A stretch of 46,565 bases of DNA from an uncultured Prevotellaceae bacterium (GCA_902799455.1 CADCAX010000001.1:1-46565), one strand, 5' to 3'. Positions 33,089 to 44,201 are shown, counted from the stretch's first letter. The notes: generated by a model not told the origin, from the sequence alone. A program made the numbers and translations.

Positions 33089-33757
33089 TCACTTTAGCAT
33101 AAATCCTGACAAGATTCTGCCGCATTTAACATCCCCATGTTGTTCCCTTCGGGCAGAGAAATAATCGGGATTGGTAAAGGTATCTACATCAGACACTGTT
33201 ATATTCTGGGATTTCACACCCATTGATGTCAGTTGGAACTTATTCAAGGCCTTGAGGTCTATGTGCGGTTTCTTCTTCATTATGACATAGTCGGACATCT
33301 CAAATCCTTCCTCAACGAAGGCATCCACCACTTCCTGCCCCACCTCAAAAGAATCCTGCGAGATGCCAGGACCTATCGCTGCTGTGCAATCTGACGGATT
33401 GGTGCCATACACTTTCTGCATTTCACGAATGGTCTTGCTGACAATCCTCAGGCGAGTACCTTTCCATCCTGCATGAATGGCTGCTGCCGCATGATGAACA
33501 GGGTCGTACACTATGACTGGTATGCAATCTGCCGTACTGATTCCCATAATGATGTTTCGGGCATTGCTAATCAAGGCATCCACGCCCTCTAACGCAGCCT
33601 TACGCTCAGCCAACGAAAGCAGGAAAAAGTCCGATGAAATCGTATAAATCTTATCAGTATGTGTCTGATGAGGATATACCACACCTGGAATCTTCCTACC
33701 TATAGTCCTGTCTGTCGTGAAGGCATCTATCCTCTCACCAAGATTATACGTCAACAT
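33089..33757 (-). CDS. pgeF: Polyphenol oxidase/PgeF-family (YfiH, DUF152) protein, short form
   Basis: 222 aa. The metal-site residues are in [18 protein letters not shown] and [24 protein letters not shown] and FFSARREQ blocks follow. Family members act on purine nucleosides or correct peptidoglycan errors. The usual length is about 240-270; the variable segment between the first strand (AFTTDRT) and PHQTH is much shorter here, about 40 residues fewer by memory. Its start overlaps the end of obgE by 14 bp, so it is in the same operon. Confidence 0.85.
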   Translation of the reverse strand: MLTYNLGERIDAFTTDRTIGRKIPGVVYPHQTHTDKIYTISSDFFLLSLAERKAALEGVDALISNARNIIMGISTADCIPVIVYDPVHHAAAAIHAGWKGTRLRIVSKTIREMQKVYGTNPSDCTAAIGPGISQDSFEVGQEVVDAFVEEGFEMSDYVIMKKKPHIDLKALNKFQLTSMGVKSQNITVSDVDTFTNPDYFSARREQHGDVKCGRILSGFMLK

Positions 33758-34910
33758 ACTCGTAGTCCTCCAATTCTTCTATCTCCTCAATATCATCCAG
33801 TTCCTGCAGGTCTTCAATATCCTCCATCGGAATCAGCTCTTCCATTTCCTCCAGTTCACGCTGTTGCTTATCACGATGAACCATTATCTCTTCAGAAATG
33901 ACACCCTGAATCTTGTTTGACTCTGAATTGAGCTCGCGCCACAGCACATCTTTCAGCTCGTCAATACCATATCCTGTTACCGCAGAGATAAACAAGGTGG
34001 TACAGAGACCCTTCAGTTCTTCTTTCAGCATTGCCACCAGCTCTTCATCAAGCAAATCGCACTTTGTAATTGCCAGAACACGCTTTTTCTGCAACATTCC
34101 GGGATTGAACTGCTGTAATTCATTTACCAGCATCTCGTACTCCTTCTTAATGTCATCAGTATCTCCGGGCACCATAAAGAGCAGTAACGAGTTTCGCTCT
34201 ATATGCCTCAGGAAGCGCAGGCCCAAGCCCTTTCCCTCTGCCGCACCCTCTATTATTCCAGGGATATCGGCCATTACGAAGGACTTATTCTCCTTATAAG
34301 CGACGATACCAAGTGACGGCTCCAATGTCGTGAAAGGATAATTGGCAATCTTCGGTTTTGCAGAAGACAAGGCGCTCAACAGAGTTGACTTACCAGCATT
34401 TGGCAAACCCACCAATCCCACATCAGCAAGGAGTTTCAGCTCCATTATTACCGTCATCTCCTGCATTGGTTCACCAGGCTGGGCGAAGCGTGGTGTCTGG
34501 CGTGTCGCCGTACGGAACTGGTAGTTTCCGAGGCCGCCCTTGCCACCTTTCAGCAGAACGATTTCCTGACCGTCATACGTCACATCACATACGAACTTGC
34601 CATTCTCAGCATTATATACCACAGTACCGCAAGGCACATCGATATAGATATCCTTTCCGTCTGTACCGTGACATTTATCACGCCCTCCATTGCCGCCATT
34701 CTCAGCAAAGATATGCCTCTGGTAGCGCAGGTGCAGCAGTGTCCAGTAGTTATGATTGCCACGCAGGATGATAGAACCACCCCTACCACCGTCTCCACCA
34801 TCAGGGCCTCCATTGGGATTGTACTTCACATGCCTCAGATGCATAGAGCCTTTACCACCCTTACCCGAGCGGCACTGTATCTTTACATAATCTACAAAAT
34901 TTGATTCCAT
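33744..34910 (-). CDS. obgE: GTPase ObgE (CgtA)
   Basis: 388 aa. The glycine-rich Obg fold at residues 1-158 ([23 protein letters not shown]) is followed by the G domain ([38 protein letters not shown]) and an acidic tail rich in Glu/Asp. It binds the large ribosomal subunit and links GTP level to growth. A 7-bp repeat block lies just upstream. Confidence 0.95.
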   Translation of the reverse strand: MESNFVDYVKIQCRSGKGGKGSMHLRHVKYNPNGGPDGGDGGRGGSIILRGNHNYWTLLHLRYQRHIFAENGGNGGRDKCHGTDGKDIYIDVPCGTVVYNAENGKFVCDVTYDGQEIVLLKGGKGGLGNYQFRTATRQTPRFAQPGEPMQEMTVIMELKLLADVGLVGLPNAGKSTLLSALSSAKPKIANYPFTTLEPSLGIVAYKENKSFVMADIPGIIEGAAEGKGLGLRFLRHIERNSLLLFMVPGDTDDIKKEYEMLVNELQQFNPGMLQKKRVLAITKCDLLDEELVAMLKEELKGLCTTLFISAVTGYGIDELKDVLWRELNSESNKIQGVISEEIMVHRDKQQRELEEMEELIPMEDIEDLQELDDIEEIEELEDYEYVDV

Positions 34911-34918
34911 ATCTTTTT

Positions 34919-34962
34919 TACTTTAAACTCTAAACTCTACACTCTAAACTCTACACTCTAAA
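34919..34962. repeat. 7-bp tandem repeat block, TAAACTC/TACACTC flavour
   Basis: Six units fill the entire gap between the rodA stop and the obgE start. Confidence 0.88.
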
Positions 34963-36546
34963 CTATCTATGCGACAGATGGCGCGAGGCATCTATACGCA
35001 GAAAGATAAACAGTAATATCGTAAATCCCCATAAAGAGGAGCCTCCATACGAGAAGAAAGGCAACGGAATACCTATAACAGGAGTTATGCCAAGAACCAT
35101 CCCCACATTTATAAACAGATGGAAGAGGAATATGCTGGCAACACTATATCCATAGACCCTTCCGAAGACAAACGGCTGGCGATCTGCGAGATACATCAGC
35201 CGCATCGTCAGTGCCAGGAATAATACGAGTACGAAAACGGCCCCAAGGAATCCCTCCTCCTCACCAACGGTACAGAAGATGAAGTCCGTATCCTGTTCAG
35301 GGACGAAATGCAGCTTTGTCTGCGTTCCGTTAAGGAAGCCCTTACCCGTCAGTCCTCCAGAGCCTATCGCTATCTCACTCTGATGGACATTATATCCTGC
35401 GCCTGTGACATCTTTGTCTATTCCCAAAAGGACATTTATCCTCGCACGCTGATGCGGCTCCATAACGTGGTTCAGGATAAACGATGCCGATGCCAGGAAT
35501 ATCATCGAGCCGGCTCCGAACAATGCTATCAGCAAATATGAGCGGATACGGTCATTCAGCCACATCCATATCAGATTACCCAATATAACGAGCGTTGCCA
35601 AAGTCTGCAGCCATATAATATTAAACGGAAAGACAAATCTGGAAAGCATTATCAGCACAATCGTACTACCCAAAGAGAAAGTCACCATCTTCATAGGGGT
35701 ATTAAGGATAACAACGTTCGACAATTTGCTCATTACGGAGTTATTATCCCTACTGCGTGGGTAATACATTGACGACATAGCGTACGCACTATAGGTACGC
35801 GTTCGTGATTTACTGTACACCTGTAGCAGAGTAGCCATAAACAGCTGAATCAACAGCATTACGACAACGCTGCCAACACTTGAGGGAGTGCCAAACAAGG
35901 AATCTTCCCCGTAGCGTATTCCAACCACGAAATACACAACCATTGCAAACGCAGTAAAGAGGACGCTACCACTCATTCCTTCGCGATAGAACATCAGAAA
36001 AAATGCCGTAAAGACCAGGGCAGAGCCTGTCTCGCGCTGCATGATAATAAGCAGCATCGGAAGAAGCACAACCCCTACGGCTTTCCACATATCCTGATAA
36101 TTGCTCAAGGAAAAACGATAGCTCGACATTACTTTGGATATCGCCAATGCCGTCGCAAACTTAGCAAACTCAGCCGGCTGTATGCGAAGAGAGCCCAAGG
36201 CTATCCAGGAACGTGAACCCTTTATCTCATGAGGATTGAATATTGTCAGGAACAGCAGGACCATCATTACGCAATATATCGGTACAGCGAAGGTATCGTA
36301 CAAACGATAGTCCAACAACAGTATGACCAACGCAAGGACAAGTGATGTTCCTATCCATATCAGCTGCATACCGGAACGCGAATCAAAGGAAAATATCTCC
36401 GTCTCACCAAAGACATAAGACGCTCCGCAGACGCTGAACCATCCGAAGACTACCAAAAGGACATAAATAAGGCATGTCCACCAATCAAGATGATGGAATA
36501 CCGAATTATCACGCGCTTTTAATGGCTGTCCTGAAAGAAGAAACAT
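34963..36546 (-). CDS. rodA: Rod-shape determining glycosyltransferase RodA (SEDS family)
   Basis: 527 aa with about ten membrane helices. SEDS motifs: GSRSWIALGSLRIQPAEFAKFATAL, GAGYNVHQSEIAIGSGGLTGKGFL, and the end GMVLGITPVIGIPLPFFSYGGSS. It polymerises glycan strands in elongation with PBP2. It is somewhat longer than usual because of a loop at about residues 225-290. Promoter TAGTTTTG at 36569-36576 (minus), divergent from hpt. Confidence 0.92.
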   Translation of the reverse strand: MFLLSGQPLKARDNSVFHHLDWWTCLIYVLLVVFGWFSVCGASYVFGETEIFSFDSRSGMQLIWIGTSLVLALVILLLDYRLYDTFAVPIYCVMMVLLFLTIFNPHEIKGSRSWIALGSLRIQPAEFAKFATALAISKVMSSYRFSLSNYQDMWKAVGVVLLPMLLIIMQRETGSALVFTAFFLMFYREGMSGSVLFTAFAMVVYFVVGIRYGEDSLFGTPSSVGSVVVMLLIQLFMATLLQVYSKSRTRTYSAYAMSSMYYPRSRDNNSVMSKLSNVVILNTPMKMVTFSLGSTIVLIMLSRFVFPFNIIWLQTLATLVILGNLIWMWLNDRIRSYLLIALFGAGSMIFLASASFILNHVMEPHQRARINVLLGIDKDVTGAGYNVHQSEIAIGSGGLTGKGFLNGTQTKLHFVPEQDTDFIFCTVGEEEGFLGAVFVLVLFLALTMRLMYLADRQPFVFGRVYGYSVASIFLFHLFINVGMVLGITPVIGIPLPFFSYGGSSLWGFTILLFIFLRIDASRHLSHR

Positions 36547-36639
36547 CTGACAATATAAAAATTCAGTGCAAAACTACTAAAAAAACACGAAAAAAACAAA
36601 ACTTTTGCTCATACACTATTGACTTTTTATTTTTTTTAC

Positions 36640-36647
36640 TAACTTTG
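36640..36647 (+). promoter_or_regulatory. -7 box of the hpt-adk promoter
   Basis: TAACTTTG, with TTG at 36619-36621 as a -33 element 18 bp upstream. Confidence 0.75.
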
Positions 36648-36692
36648 TATGCGGAATCAACATGATTACTTTAATACAAATTAAAAGTTTAC

Positions 36693-37235
36693 ATGAAACG
36701 AGTAACCCTTGACGACAAGACTTTCGAATTGTCTATTCCTGAATCAGAGCTTCAAAAAGCTGTCCAGAAATGTGCAGACAGAATATCTACTGATTACGCA
36801 GGTAAGAATCCCATTTGTGTTGTTGTTCTGAATGGTGCCTTCATCTTTGCTGCAGACCTGCTAAGGATGATATCTATCCCATGCCAGATAGTTTTTACAA
36901 AGATTAGCAGCTATCAGGGAACGACATCCACAGAAAGTATCACAGAGCATCTGCCTGTCACAGAAGACCTCTCAGGGCGACATGTTATAATTATTGAGGA
37001 CATCGTCGAAAGCGGATACTCCATGCAGCATCTCACACAGCAGCTGAAAGAGAAGAATCCGGCCAGCGTTGAGATTTGCGCCCTGTTCCATAAACCAGAA
37101 CGTTGTAAAGTACCTGGTCTAAATGTCAAATATGCAGGTATAATCTTACCTGATGCCTTCATCGTAGGCTATGGACTAGACTACAACGATATGGGCAGAT
37201 CATTAAGAGATATTTATTCCCTAGTAAAAGACTGA
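36693..37235 (+). CDS. hpt: Hypoxanthine phosphoribosyltransferase
   Basis: 180 aa. The PRPP-binding motif is VIIIEDIVESGYSM; VVVLNGAFIFAADLL and IILPDAFIVGYGLDYN match the family. It salvages hypoxanthine/guanine to nucleotides. It is 6 bp upstream of adk, forming a purine-nucleotide pair. Confidence 0.93.
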   Translation: MKRVTLDDKTFELSIPESELQKAVQKCADRISTDYAGKNPICVVVLNGAFIFAADLLRMISIPCQIVFTKISSYQGTTSTESITEHLPVTEDLSGRHVIIIEDIVESGYSMQHLTQQLKEKNPASVEICALFHKPERCKVPGLNVKYAGIILPDAFIVGYGLDYNDMGRSLRDIYSLVKD

Positions 37236-37241
37236 ATTGAT

Positions 37242-37835
37242 ATGAAAAACATTGTCATTTTTGGTGCCCCAGGCTCAGGCAAAGGCACACAAAGCGATAA
37301 GATTATCGCTGAATTTGGTGTAGCACACATATCCACTGGCGATGTGCTGCGCAGTGAAATCAAGGCAAACACAGATTTGGGAACTATTGCTTCACAGTAC
37401 ATCCAAGACGGCAAACTTGTTCCAGACGATTTGATTATCAATATGCTTGCCAAGACATTGGACAAACTCATCAGAGACGCAAATGTATGTGGCGGAAACA
37501 GCCTGCCTGGTGTCATCTTTGATGGTTTTCCACGCACAATTGCACAGGCTCAAGCCCTCGATGAGATGTTGGCAGAACGCGGTGAGAAAGTGAATATCGT
37601 TATAGGACTTGAAGTAGAGGACGAAGAACTCATCGCACGCATCGTAGCTCGCGGAAAGACCAGCGGCAGAAGCGATGACAACGAAGAAACTGCCAGAAAG
37701 AGACTTGAGACATACTACGCTCAAACGTTGCCTCTGAAAGAATTCTATGTTTCACAGGGCAAATACGCCAAAATCAATGGTGTAGGAAGTATTGAAGAAA
37801 TATACGAAAGCATCCGCGCAGCTATTAAACAATAG
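37242..37835 (+). CDS. adk: Adenylate kinase
   Basis: 197 aa. P-loop GAPGSGKGTQ at residues 7-16, AMP-site STGDVLR, FPRTIAQAQALDEM, and the short LID form (ARGKTSGRSDDNEETARKRL). It interconverts AMP, ADP and ATP. It converges on dnaE with a 17-bp gap. Confidence 0.95.
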   Translation: MKNIVIFGAPGSGKGTQSDKIIAEFGVAHISTGDVLRSEIKANTDLGTIASQYIQDGKLVPDDLIINMLAKTLDKLIRDANVCGGNSLPGVIFDGFPRTIAQAQALDEMLAERGEKVNIVIGLEVEDEELIARIVARGKTSGRSDDNEETARKRLETYYAQTLPLKEFYVSQGKYAKINGVGSIEEIYESIRAAIKQ

Positions 37836-37852
37836 CCTATCATTTAAATCGC

Positions 37853-40800
37853 TTAGATGCTTACTTTTATACTCTCATGGGCTTGTATAAAGTCCATGAG
37901 TTTTCTGTTTATCTTAATTCCGGGCAAATCCGATGACATCGTTATCGCTTGAGGACTGATGCGAGAGTCCCTGACGATAAAGTACAGTTTCGTTTCTCCC
38001 GATGAATCCAGAATTATCTGTGACAAGTCTTCAAGCATTCCCTCTTTCTCTGTTTCTGCATCCATATCAATATTAATCGTTATGCTCTTTACCAAATCAT
38101 CTGCCACTTCATTGAGGAAATCGACATTCTGGACTTCCAACGTATAGTATTTCTCGCCACCACGCACGTGTTCAACACTCTTCATCTTGACGAGGACAGA
38201 ACAACCAATACGGAATTTCCCGACCCACTTGGACCAGTCATCAGCAAACAGTGCCAACTCCCCTACTCCGCTGAAATCCTCAAGAGTAACAACTCCCATA
38301 GGTGAGCCCTTCTTTGTGAAACCTTCGCGTACATTTGTGACAATGCCGCCAAAGACCATCATGTCACGTTTTGCCAATTCCGCACGGTCAGCATCACGAC
38401 CCAGTTCCGAGCATGTGGTATTACAGATGCAATTCAGGATTACAGCATACTCATCCAACGGATGGGCAGAGAGATAGATTCCGACAAGTTCACGTTCCCT
38501 GTTCAGACGTTCTATAGCACTCCACTCCGGCGCCTTTCCAGGCTTGGGTTTTGTTATTTCTATTGCCTCCAGTCCGCCAAACAGAGAATTCTGCGCCTCA
38601 ACTTTGGCATGATTGAATTGCTGTGCATAAACGAGCAAAGCATCAATAAAACTACCAGAACGGATATTTGACAATGTATGAAGAGGCGGTACAAGATATT
38701 GCTCTCTTAACAATCCGAATGTATCAAGTGCTCCCGCAAGAGTCAGGCACTCCATAACCTTCTTGTTCAATGCCGATGGTGGTATGCGTTCTATAAACTC
38801 GTACAGGTCTTTGAACGGACCATTTTTCGTCCTTTCTTCTATTATTGCACGAGTAGCAGCCTCACTCATTCCCTTTATTGCTGCCAAACCGAAACGGATT
38901 TCACCTTTTTGATTAACGCCAAAGTTTGCATATGACTCGTTTATATCCGGACCATACACCTGAATGCCCATCGACTTGCACTCGTCCATCAGTTTTGTCA
39001 CCTCCTTAATATCGTCGCAACGACGCGTAAGGAGTGCTGCCATAAACTCCGCTGGATAGTGAGCCTTCAGATATGCAGTCTGATAGGCAACCCAGGAATA
39101 GCATGCAGCATGTGATTTATTGAACGCATAAGAAGCGAATTTCTCCCAGTCTGCCCATATCTTCTCCAACACCTTCGGATCATGGCCGTTCCGTTTGCCG
39201 CCTTCCAAGAACTTCGGCTTCATGGCTTCTACGATGTCCTTTTTCTTCTTACCCATCGCCTTACGAAGGGCATCAGACTCACCACGGGTAAAGTTTGCCA
39301 GTTGGCGCGACAACAACATCACCTGCTCCTGATATACCGTAATGCCATAAGTATCCTTAAGATACTTCTCCATACATGGAATATCATAGGTTATCGGCTC
39401 TTTACCATTTTTACGTTTGATGAATGAAGGGATATAGTCCATCGGTCCTGGACGATAAAGAGCATTCATGGCAATAAGATCTTCAAACACCGTAGGATGC
39501 AACTCACGAAGATATTTCTGCATTCCTGCTGACTCGAACTGGAATGTGCCAATAGTCTGTCCACGCTGATACAACTCGTAAGTAAGCTCGTCATCAATAG
39601 GAATCTTCTCAAGATCGATATCTATGCCACGCGTAAGTTTCACATTCTTACACGCCTCTTTCTGCTCGGAAAGCGTCTTCAATCCGAGGAAGTCCATCTT
39701 TATCAGACCTGTCGATTCAATAACATGTCCATCATACTGGGTTACGGCAGTTTTTATCTCAGGGAAATCCGGATCTGGTGCTGTTGACACAGGAACATGA
39801 TTGGATATAGGATCTCTGCATATGATAAAGCCACATGCATGAATGCCGACATTTCGCACAGTTCCCTCTAGCATCTTTGCATACTTAATCGTATTAGACT
39901 CTCTTGAATCCAGCGAGGACTCTGCCTGGGCAATTTCCGGAACGGCCTGAATAACATTCGGAAGATTCATCTTGAGATTGTTTGGCAGCCTGTCAGGAAT
40001 AGCCTTACATAGAGCATTAGTACGGTCAAGAGGGAATTTCTCTACACGTGCGACATCCTTAATGGCATTCTTTGTCGCCATAGTGCCATACGTGATAATA
40101 TGTGCGCAGTTCTCATGACCATATTTATCCATTACCCATTGCAGGACCCGACCACGACCATCATCATCGAAATCCGTATCTATATCAGGCAAGGAAATAC
40201 GATCAGGATTAAGGAAACGTTCGAAAAGAAGATCATATTTAAGAGGGTCAAGGCGTGTGATACCCAGACAGTAGGCCACAACAGAACCAGCAGCAGAGCC
40301 ACGCCCAGGTCCTACCCAAACATCCAGTTTGTCACGAGCTGAATTGATAAAATCTTGCACAATAAGGAAGTAACCAGGAAAACCCATCGTCTTCATTATA
40401 TGCAATTCGAATCTTATACGTTCATCAACCTCTTTATCCAAAGGAGTACCATATAGTTTTGCAGCTCCCTCATATGCCAGTTTAGCCAGATAGTCGGCTT
40501 CAAACTTTATTCGGTAAATCTTATCATACCCACCAAGCTTTGAGATTTTCTTTTCTGCTTCTTCAGGTGGTAATGGATTTTCACCGTTTTCATCGCAGGT
40601 AAACTCCTTGTATAAATCCTCTTCCGTGAACTTCTGTCTCCACTGCTCTTCTGTACCAAATTCCGCAGGAATCGGGAAGAACGGCATAATCGGGTCAGAT
40701 TCCAAATCATACACCTCAACCTTATCAAGTACCTCATTGGTATTTTCCAAGGCTTCAGGAATATCCGAGAATATCTCCCGCATCTCCTGTTCAGTCTTAA

Positions 40801-41593
40801 ACCACTCCTGTTTGGAATAGAGCATACGATTAGGGTCATCGAGGTCCTTACCTGTGCCGATACACAAGAGATGATCATGAGCTTCGGCAGTCTCCTTATC
40901 TATAAAGTGACAGTCATTTGTACATATCAGCTTTATATTATATTCGCGGGCAAATTCTATAAGGACACGATTAACCTTCTGTTGCAAAGGAAATGTTTCG
41001 CGATTGGCACGCTGGTTGGGATCTTTTACCTCATGACGTTGGAGTTCAAGATAGAAATCGTCTCCCCATATCTTCTTGTGCCATTCAACTGACTTCCTAG
41101 CCCCTTCAATATCACCAGCTAGTATCTTTTGCGGAATCTCACCACCTATGCAGGCAGAGCATATAATAAGGTCCTCATGATACTGTTCCAGCTGCTCGTG
41201 ATCAGTACGAGGGCGATGATAGAAACCGTCAACCCACGAATTTGATACGAGCTTAATCAGATTATGATATCCGTTAGCATTTTTCGCCAACACTATTAAA
41301 TGCCAACCGCTACGGTCAACTTCCGGCAAGTCCGTTTTATCCATTCCACGTCTTGCCACATACATTTCGCATCCAAAGATTGGTTTGAAAGGTGCTTTGC
41401 CTTCTTTCTTCAGATCCTTATTTGCCTTTTTAACCTCATCAAACAATTCCTTGACGCCAAACATGTTTCCATGATCCGTAATAGCGACACCAGGCATACC
41501 GTCAGCAATTGCCTTATTGACGATATCCGCAACCTTGCACTGTCCGTCCAGCAAGGAATAATGCGTATGTACATGAAGATGAACAAAACTCAT
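37853..41593 (-). CDS. dnaE: DNA polymerase III subunit alpha
   Basis: 1246 aa from ATG 41593 (MSFVHLHVHTHYSLLDG, the PHP domain start); 15 extra upstream codons are unlikely. The catalytic aspartates are in LPDIDTDFDDDGRGRV; the GPGRGSAAGSVVAY and YQEQVMLLSRQLA blocks and a C-terminal OB-fold follow. It is the replicative polymerase. It is the last gene of psd-pssA-dnaE, 16 bp from pssA. Confidence 0.96.
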   Translation of the reverse strand: MSFVHLHVHTHYSLLDGQCKVADIVNKAIADGMPGVAITDHGNMFGVKELFDEVKKANKDLKKEGKAPFKPIFGCEMYVARRGMDKTDLPEVDRSGWHLIVLAKNANGYHNLIKLVSNSWVDGFYHRPRTDHEQLEQYHEDLIICSACIGGEIPQKILAGDIEGARKSVEWHKKIWGDDFYLELQRHEVKDPNQRANRETFPLQQKVNRVLIEFAREYNIKLICTNDCHFIDKETAEAHDHLLCIGTGKDLDDPNRMLYSKQEWFKTEQEMREIFSDIPEALENTNEVLDKVEVYDLESDPIMPFFPIPAEFGTEEQWRQKFTEEDLYKEFTCDENGENPLPPEEAEKKISKLGGYDKIYRIKFEADYLAKLAYEGAAKLYGTPLDKEVDERIRFELHIMKTMGFPGYFLIVQDFINSARDKLDVWVGPGRGSAAGSVVAYCLGITRLDPLKYDLLFERFLNPDRISLPDIDTDFDDDGRGRVLQWVMDKYGHENCAHIITYGTMATKNAIKDVARVEKFPLDRTNALCKAIPDRLPNNLKMNLPNVIQAVPEIAQAESSLDSRESNTIKYAKMLEGTVRNVGIHACGFIICRDPISNHVPVSTAPDPDFPEIKTAVTQYDGHVIESTGLIKMDFLGLKTLSEQKEACKNVKLTRGIDIDLEKIPIDDELTYELYQRGQTIGTFQFESAGMQKYLRELHPTVFEDLIAMNALYRPGPMDYIPSFIKRKNGKEPITYDIPCMEKYLKDTYGITVYQEQVMLLSRQLANFTRGESDALRKAMGKKKKDIVEAMKPKFLEGGKRNGHDPKVLEKIWADWEKFASYAFNKSHAACYSWVAYQTAYLKAHYPAEFMAALLTRRCDDIKEVTKLMDECKSMGIQVYGPDINESYANFGVNQKGEIRFGLAAIKGMSEAATRAIIEERTKNGPFKDLYEFIERIPPSALNKKVMECLTLAGALDTFGLLREQYLVPPLHTLSNIRSGSFIDALLVYAQQFNHAKVEAQNSLFGGLEAIEITKPKPGKAPEWSAIERLNRERELVGIYLSAHPLDEYAVILNCICNTTCSELGRDADRAELAKRDMMVFGGIVTNVREGFTKKGSPMGVVTLEDFSGVGELALFADDWSKWVGKFRIGCSVLVKMKSVEHVRGGEKYYTLEVQNVDFLNEVADDLVKSITINIDMDAETEKEGMLEDLSQIILDSSGETKLYFIVRDSRISPQAITMSSDLPGIKINRKLMDFIQAHESIKVSI

Positions 41594-41609
41594 GGAACCC
41601 AGAAAAACG

Positions 41610-42368
41610 TCAAGACTGTTTCTTTGTATTAGCAGCAATACTTAATAATACATATACCACTATTATTAAGCTGAAGCCAGAATAGCACAATTTACAATTA
41701 TCTGTTATAACACCTATCACTATAGTAGCAATCAGGGCTACTGCCGAAAATAACACGAAACAATATTTCAACTCATTATCCTTATATCCCCAATGCTTGA
41801 ATTTCAATGCAAACATTGGTATTTCAGCAACAAGTATCCATGATGACAACACTATCCCTACCAATAAAGCAGGCATAAACCACGCATATTGCTCAAGATA
41901 TTCTCCGAAACCCACGATTAAAGAACCCCAGCATAAAGCATTTGCCGGTGTGGGCAAACCTATAAATGACGTTGTCTGTCGTGTATCCAGGTTAAACTTT
42001 GCAAGACGCACGGCACTTAACGCAGCCACCAAGAATGCTGTATAGGGAAGAAGAGAAACTATCGTTGTATCATTCAATACAGAAGGATACTCAACTACTT
42101 GCAACTCATAGAAGATAATACATGAAGGGGCCACTCCGAAAGTTACCACATCAGCCAGCGAATCCAGTTCTTTTCCTATTGGCGATGACACCCCAAGCAA
42201 ACGCGCCACCATACCATCAAAGAAATCGAAAACAGCGCCCAAGATGATAAACGACAATGCCAAAGGCAAATCTCCTTTAATGGCGAAAGAGATTGCAATA
42301 CATCCACTGACGAGATTACAACATGTTATAGAATTAGGGATATGCTTCTTAATACTACTGAAGTTCAT
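41610..42368 (-). CDS. pssA: CDP-diacylglycerol-serine O-phosphatidyltransferase
   Basis: 252 aa from ATG 42368 (MNFSSIKKHIPNSITCCNL); a start 6 bp upstream is possible. The CDP-alcohol motif is DGMVARLLGVSSPIGKELD followed by SLAD, with about eight membrane helices. It makes phosphatidylserine, the substrate of the next-upstream psd product. Confidence 0.93.
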   Translation of the reverse strand: MNFSSIKKHIPNSITCCNLVSGCIAISFAIKGDLPLALSFIILGAVFDFFDGMVARLLGVSSPIGKELDSLADVVTFGVAPSCIIFYELQVVEYPSVLNDTTIVSLLPYTAFLVAALSAVRLAKFNLDTRQTTSFIGLPTPANALCWGSLIVGFGEYLEQYAWFMPALLVGIVLSSWILVAEIPMFALKFKHWGYKDNELKYCFVLFSAVALIATIVIGVITDNCKLCYSGFSLIIVVYVLLSIAANTKKQS

Positions 42369-42384
42369 ACACAATTCCGTCTAA

Positions 42385-43092
42385 CTAAATTTCTTCACGC
42401 CTATTAAGCATGCCTATTATTGTCTGGTTTCCTGTAGTAGATTGGCGCATACCAACACATATCTTTGTATCAACTGGCAAGAACAAATCTACACGAGAAC
42501 CAAATTTTATAAATCCCATATGTTCATCAATGTAGCAATCATCTCCCTCTTTCGCATAAGTTACTATGCGGCGAGCCATTGCTCCGGCAACTTGTCTACA
42601 AAGTATATCAACGCCATCTTCTGTGGTAATGATAATATCTGTCATTTCATTCTCATCACTCGCCTTAGGTAACCAGGCTTTATGGAAATGTCCATTATGA
42701 TGTTCAACCAATTTCACCTTTCCATCTACAGGGAACCAATTTGCGTGAACATTGAAGAGACTCATAAAGATACTGACCATTATTCTCTCCTCTTTCAGGT
42801 ATTTCTCCTCAAACACCTTCTCTAACACTACAATTCTTCCATCAGCAGGAGCGACAACAAGTCCTTCCGTATCTGTTGTTTCGAATATACGAATCGGACA
42901 ACGGAAGAAATTCAATACTACGCCCCATGCAACACCAAATACAACAGCGAAAATGTAGAATGGTATAGGAGAGTCAAATGAACGCCACAATATTATGCCA
43001 ATAGCTATTAAAGCCATTGCACTATACACCAATGTATCCGTTCCTTCACGATGAATTCGGATCTTCTTAAGTTTTTTTATACGTTTTCCCAT
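42385..43092 (-). CDS. psd: Phosphatidylserine decarboxylase-type enzyme
   Basis: 235 aa. Two N-terminal membrane helices (about 20-65), [11 protein letters not shown], then the self-cleavage site [10 protein letters not shown] near the end, where Ser becomes the pyruvoyl group. It makes phosphatidylethanolamine and is paired with pssA (16 bp). Promoter TACTTTTG at 43162-43169 (minus). Confidence 0.93.
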   Translation of the reverse strand: MGKRIKKLKKIRIHREGTDTLVYSAMALIAIGIILWRSFDSPIPFYIFAVVFGVAWGVVLNFFRCPIRIFETTDTEGLVVAPADGRIVVLEKVFEEKYLKEERIMVSIFMSLFNVHANWFPVDGKVKLVEHHNGHFHKAWLPKASDENEMTDIIITTEDGVDILCRQVAGAMARRIVTYAKEGDDCYIDEHMGFIKFGSRVDLFLPVDTKICVGMRQSTTGNQTIIGMLNRREEI

Positions 43093-43279
43093 TAGTAGGC
43101 CAGTAAACGTTTATTAATAGTCACAAAGATGTTATGATTCTTTGAGAAACCCAACTTTTTGCAAAAGTACAGAAAAAAAACGATATGTGCAAACAATTTG
43201 TGATTTTATTGTATTTTTTTCTACATTATCTCCTTATTTATATGATATATCGTCAGGAAAAGTGTAACTTCGCTGCACT

Positions 43280-43711
43280 ATGACCGACGAAGAATATATG
43301 AAAAAAGCCATAGCCGAAGCTAAGGCTGCAGAGAAAGGAGGAGAAATTCCAATAGGTGCTATCGTAGTAGCGCAGGGTCGGATATTGGCAAGAACTCACA
43401 ATCTCACAGAGAAACTACACGATGTCACCGCTCATGCAGAAATGCAGGCTATCACAGCCGCTGCCAATGCCTTAGGCGGCAAATATCTCACAGGTTGCAC
43501 AATATATGTTACCGTAGAGCCTTGTGCTATGTGCGCAGGGGCTTTGGGGTGGAGCCAGATCTCACGATTGGTATATGGCTGTAAAGACGAAAAAAGGGGA
43601 TACCAGAAGGTAGCCCCATTATCACTCCATCCTAAAACGGACGTCACCAGCAACATTCTGGAAGAAGAATGTGCTACGATGATTAAGGATTTCTTTCTTA
43701 CTCGGAGGTAA
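43280..43711 (+). CDS. tadA: tRNA-specific adenosine deaminase
   Basis: 143 aa. Zinc and active-site motifs HAEMQAI and PCAMCAGAL, with the cytidine-deaminase fold ([11 protein letters not shown]). It converts A34 to inosine in tRNA-Arg. The 3' end overlaps that of rplS by 14 bp on the opposite strand. Confidence 0.9.
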   Translation: MTDEEYMKKAIAEAKAAEKGGEIPIGAIVVAQGRILARTHNLTEKLHDVTAHAEMQAITAAANALGGKYLTGCTIYVTVEPCAMCAGALGWSQISRLVYGCKDEKRGYQKVAPLSLHPKTDVTSNILEEECATMIKDFFLTRR

Positions 43712-44054
43712 GACGCTTTTCTTGTATACGAGCCTTCTTACCTGTCAGATTACGCAGGTAATACAGTTTAGCTCGACGTACCTTACCAACCTTATTCACC
43801 TCAATAGAGTCAATGTTTGGTGACTCAATTGGGAAAATACGCTCCACTCCGACTGTTCCAGACATCTTACGTACTGTAAAACGCTTCTTGTCGCCGTGGC
43901 CTGAAATCTTAATTACAACACCACGATAAAGCTGAATACGTTCCTTAGAACCCTCGATAATTTTGTAAGCGACAGTAATAGTATCACCTGCCTTGAACTC
44001 AGGGAACTTCTTGCCGGTTGCAAATGCTTCTTCAGCAACTTTGATTAAATCCAT
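43698..44054 (-). CDS. rplS: 50S ribosomal protein L19
   Basis: 118 aa. [29 protein letters not shown], then [21 protein letters not shown] and [21 protein letters not shown], all typical L19. Promoter TACCTTTG at 44130-44137 (minus). Confidence 0.97.
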   Translation of the reverse strand: MDLIKVAEEAFATGKKFPEFKAGDTITVAYKIIEGSKERIQLYRGVVIKISGHGDKKRFTVRKMSGTVGVERIFPIESPNIDSIEVNKVGKVRRAKLYYLRNLTGKKARIQEKRLTSE

Positions 44055-44201
44055 GTTCTTCTAATTTATTGTTTTTTAATCCATGTCACGTAGTCGAGTA
44101 CCAGCGGTGACTTTAACGAAAATCGGCTGCAAAGGTATAAAAAATAATCTACATTATAGAGGTTACCTTCTGCCGCAACACGATGTTTTAATATTTTTTA
44201 A

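Noticed and set aside
43698..43711. tadA-rplS 3' overlap as an antisense control
   Set aside because: A 14-bp convergent overlap is common in compact genomes, and nothing else supports regulation.
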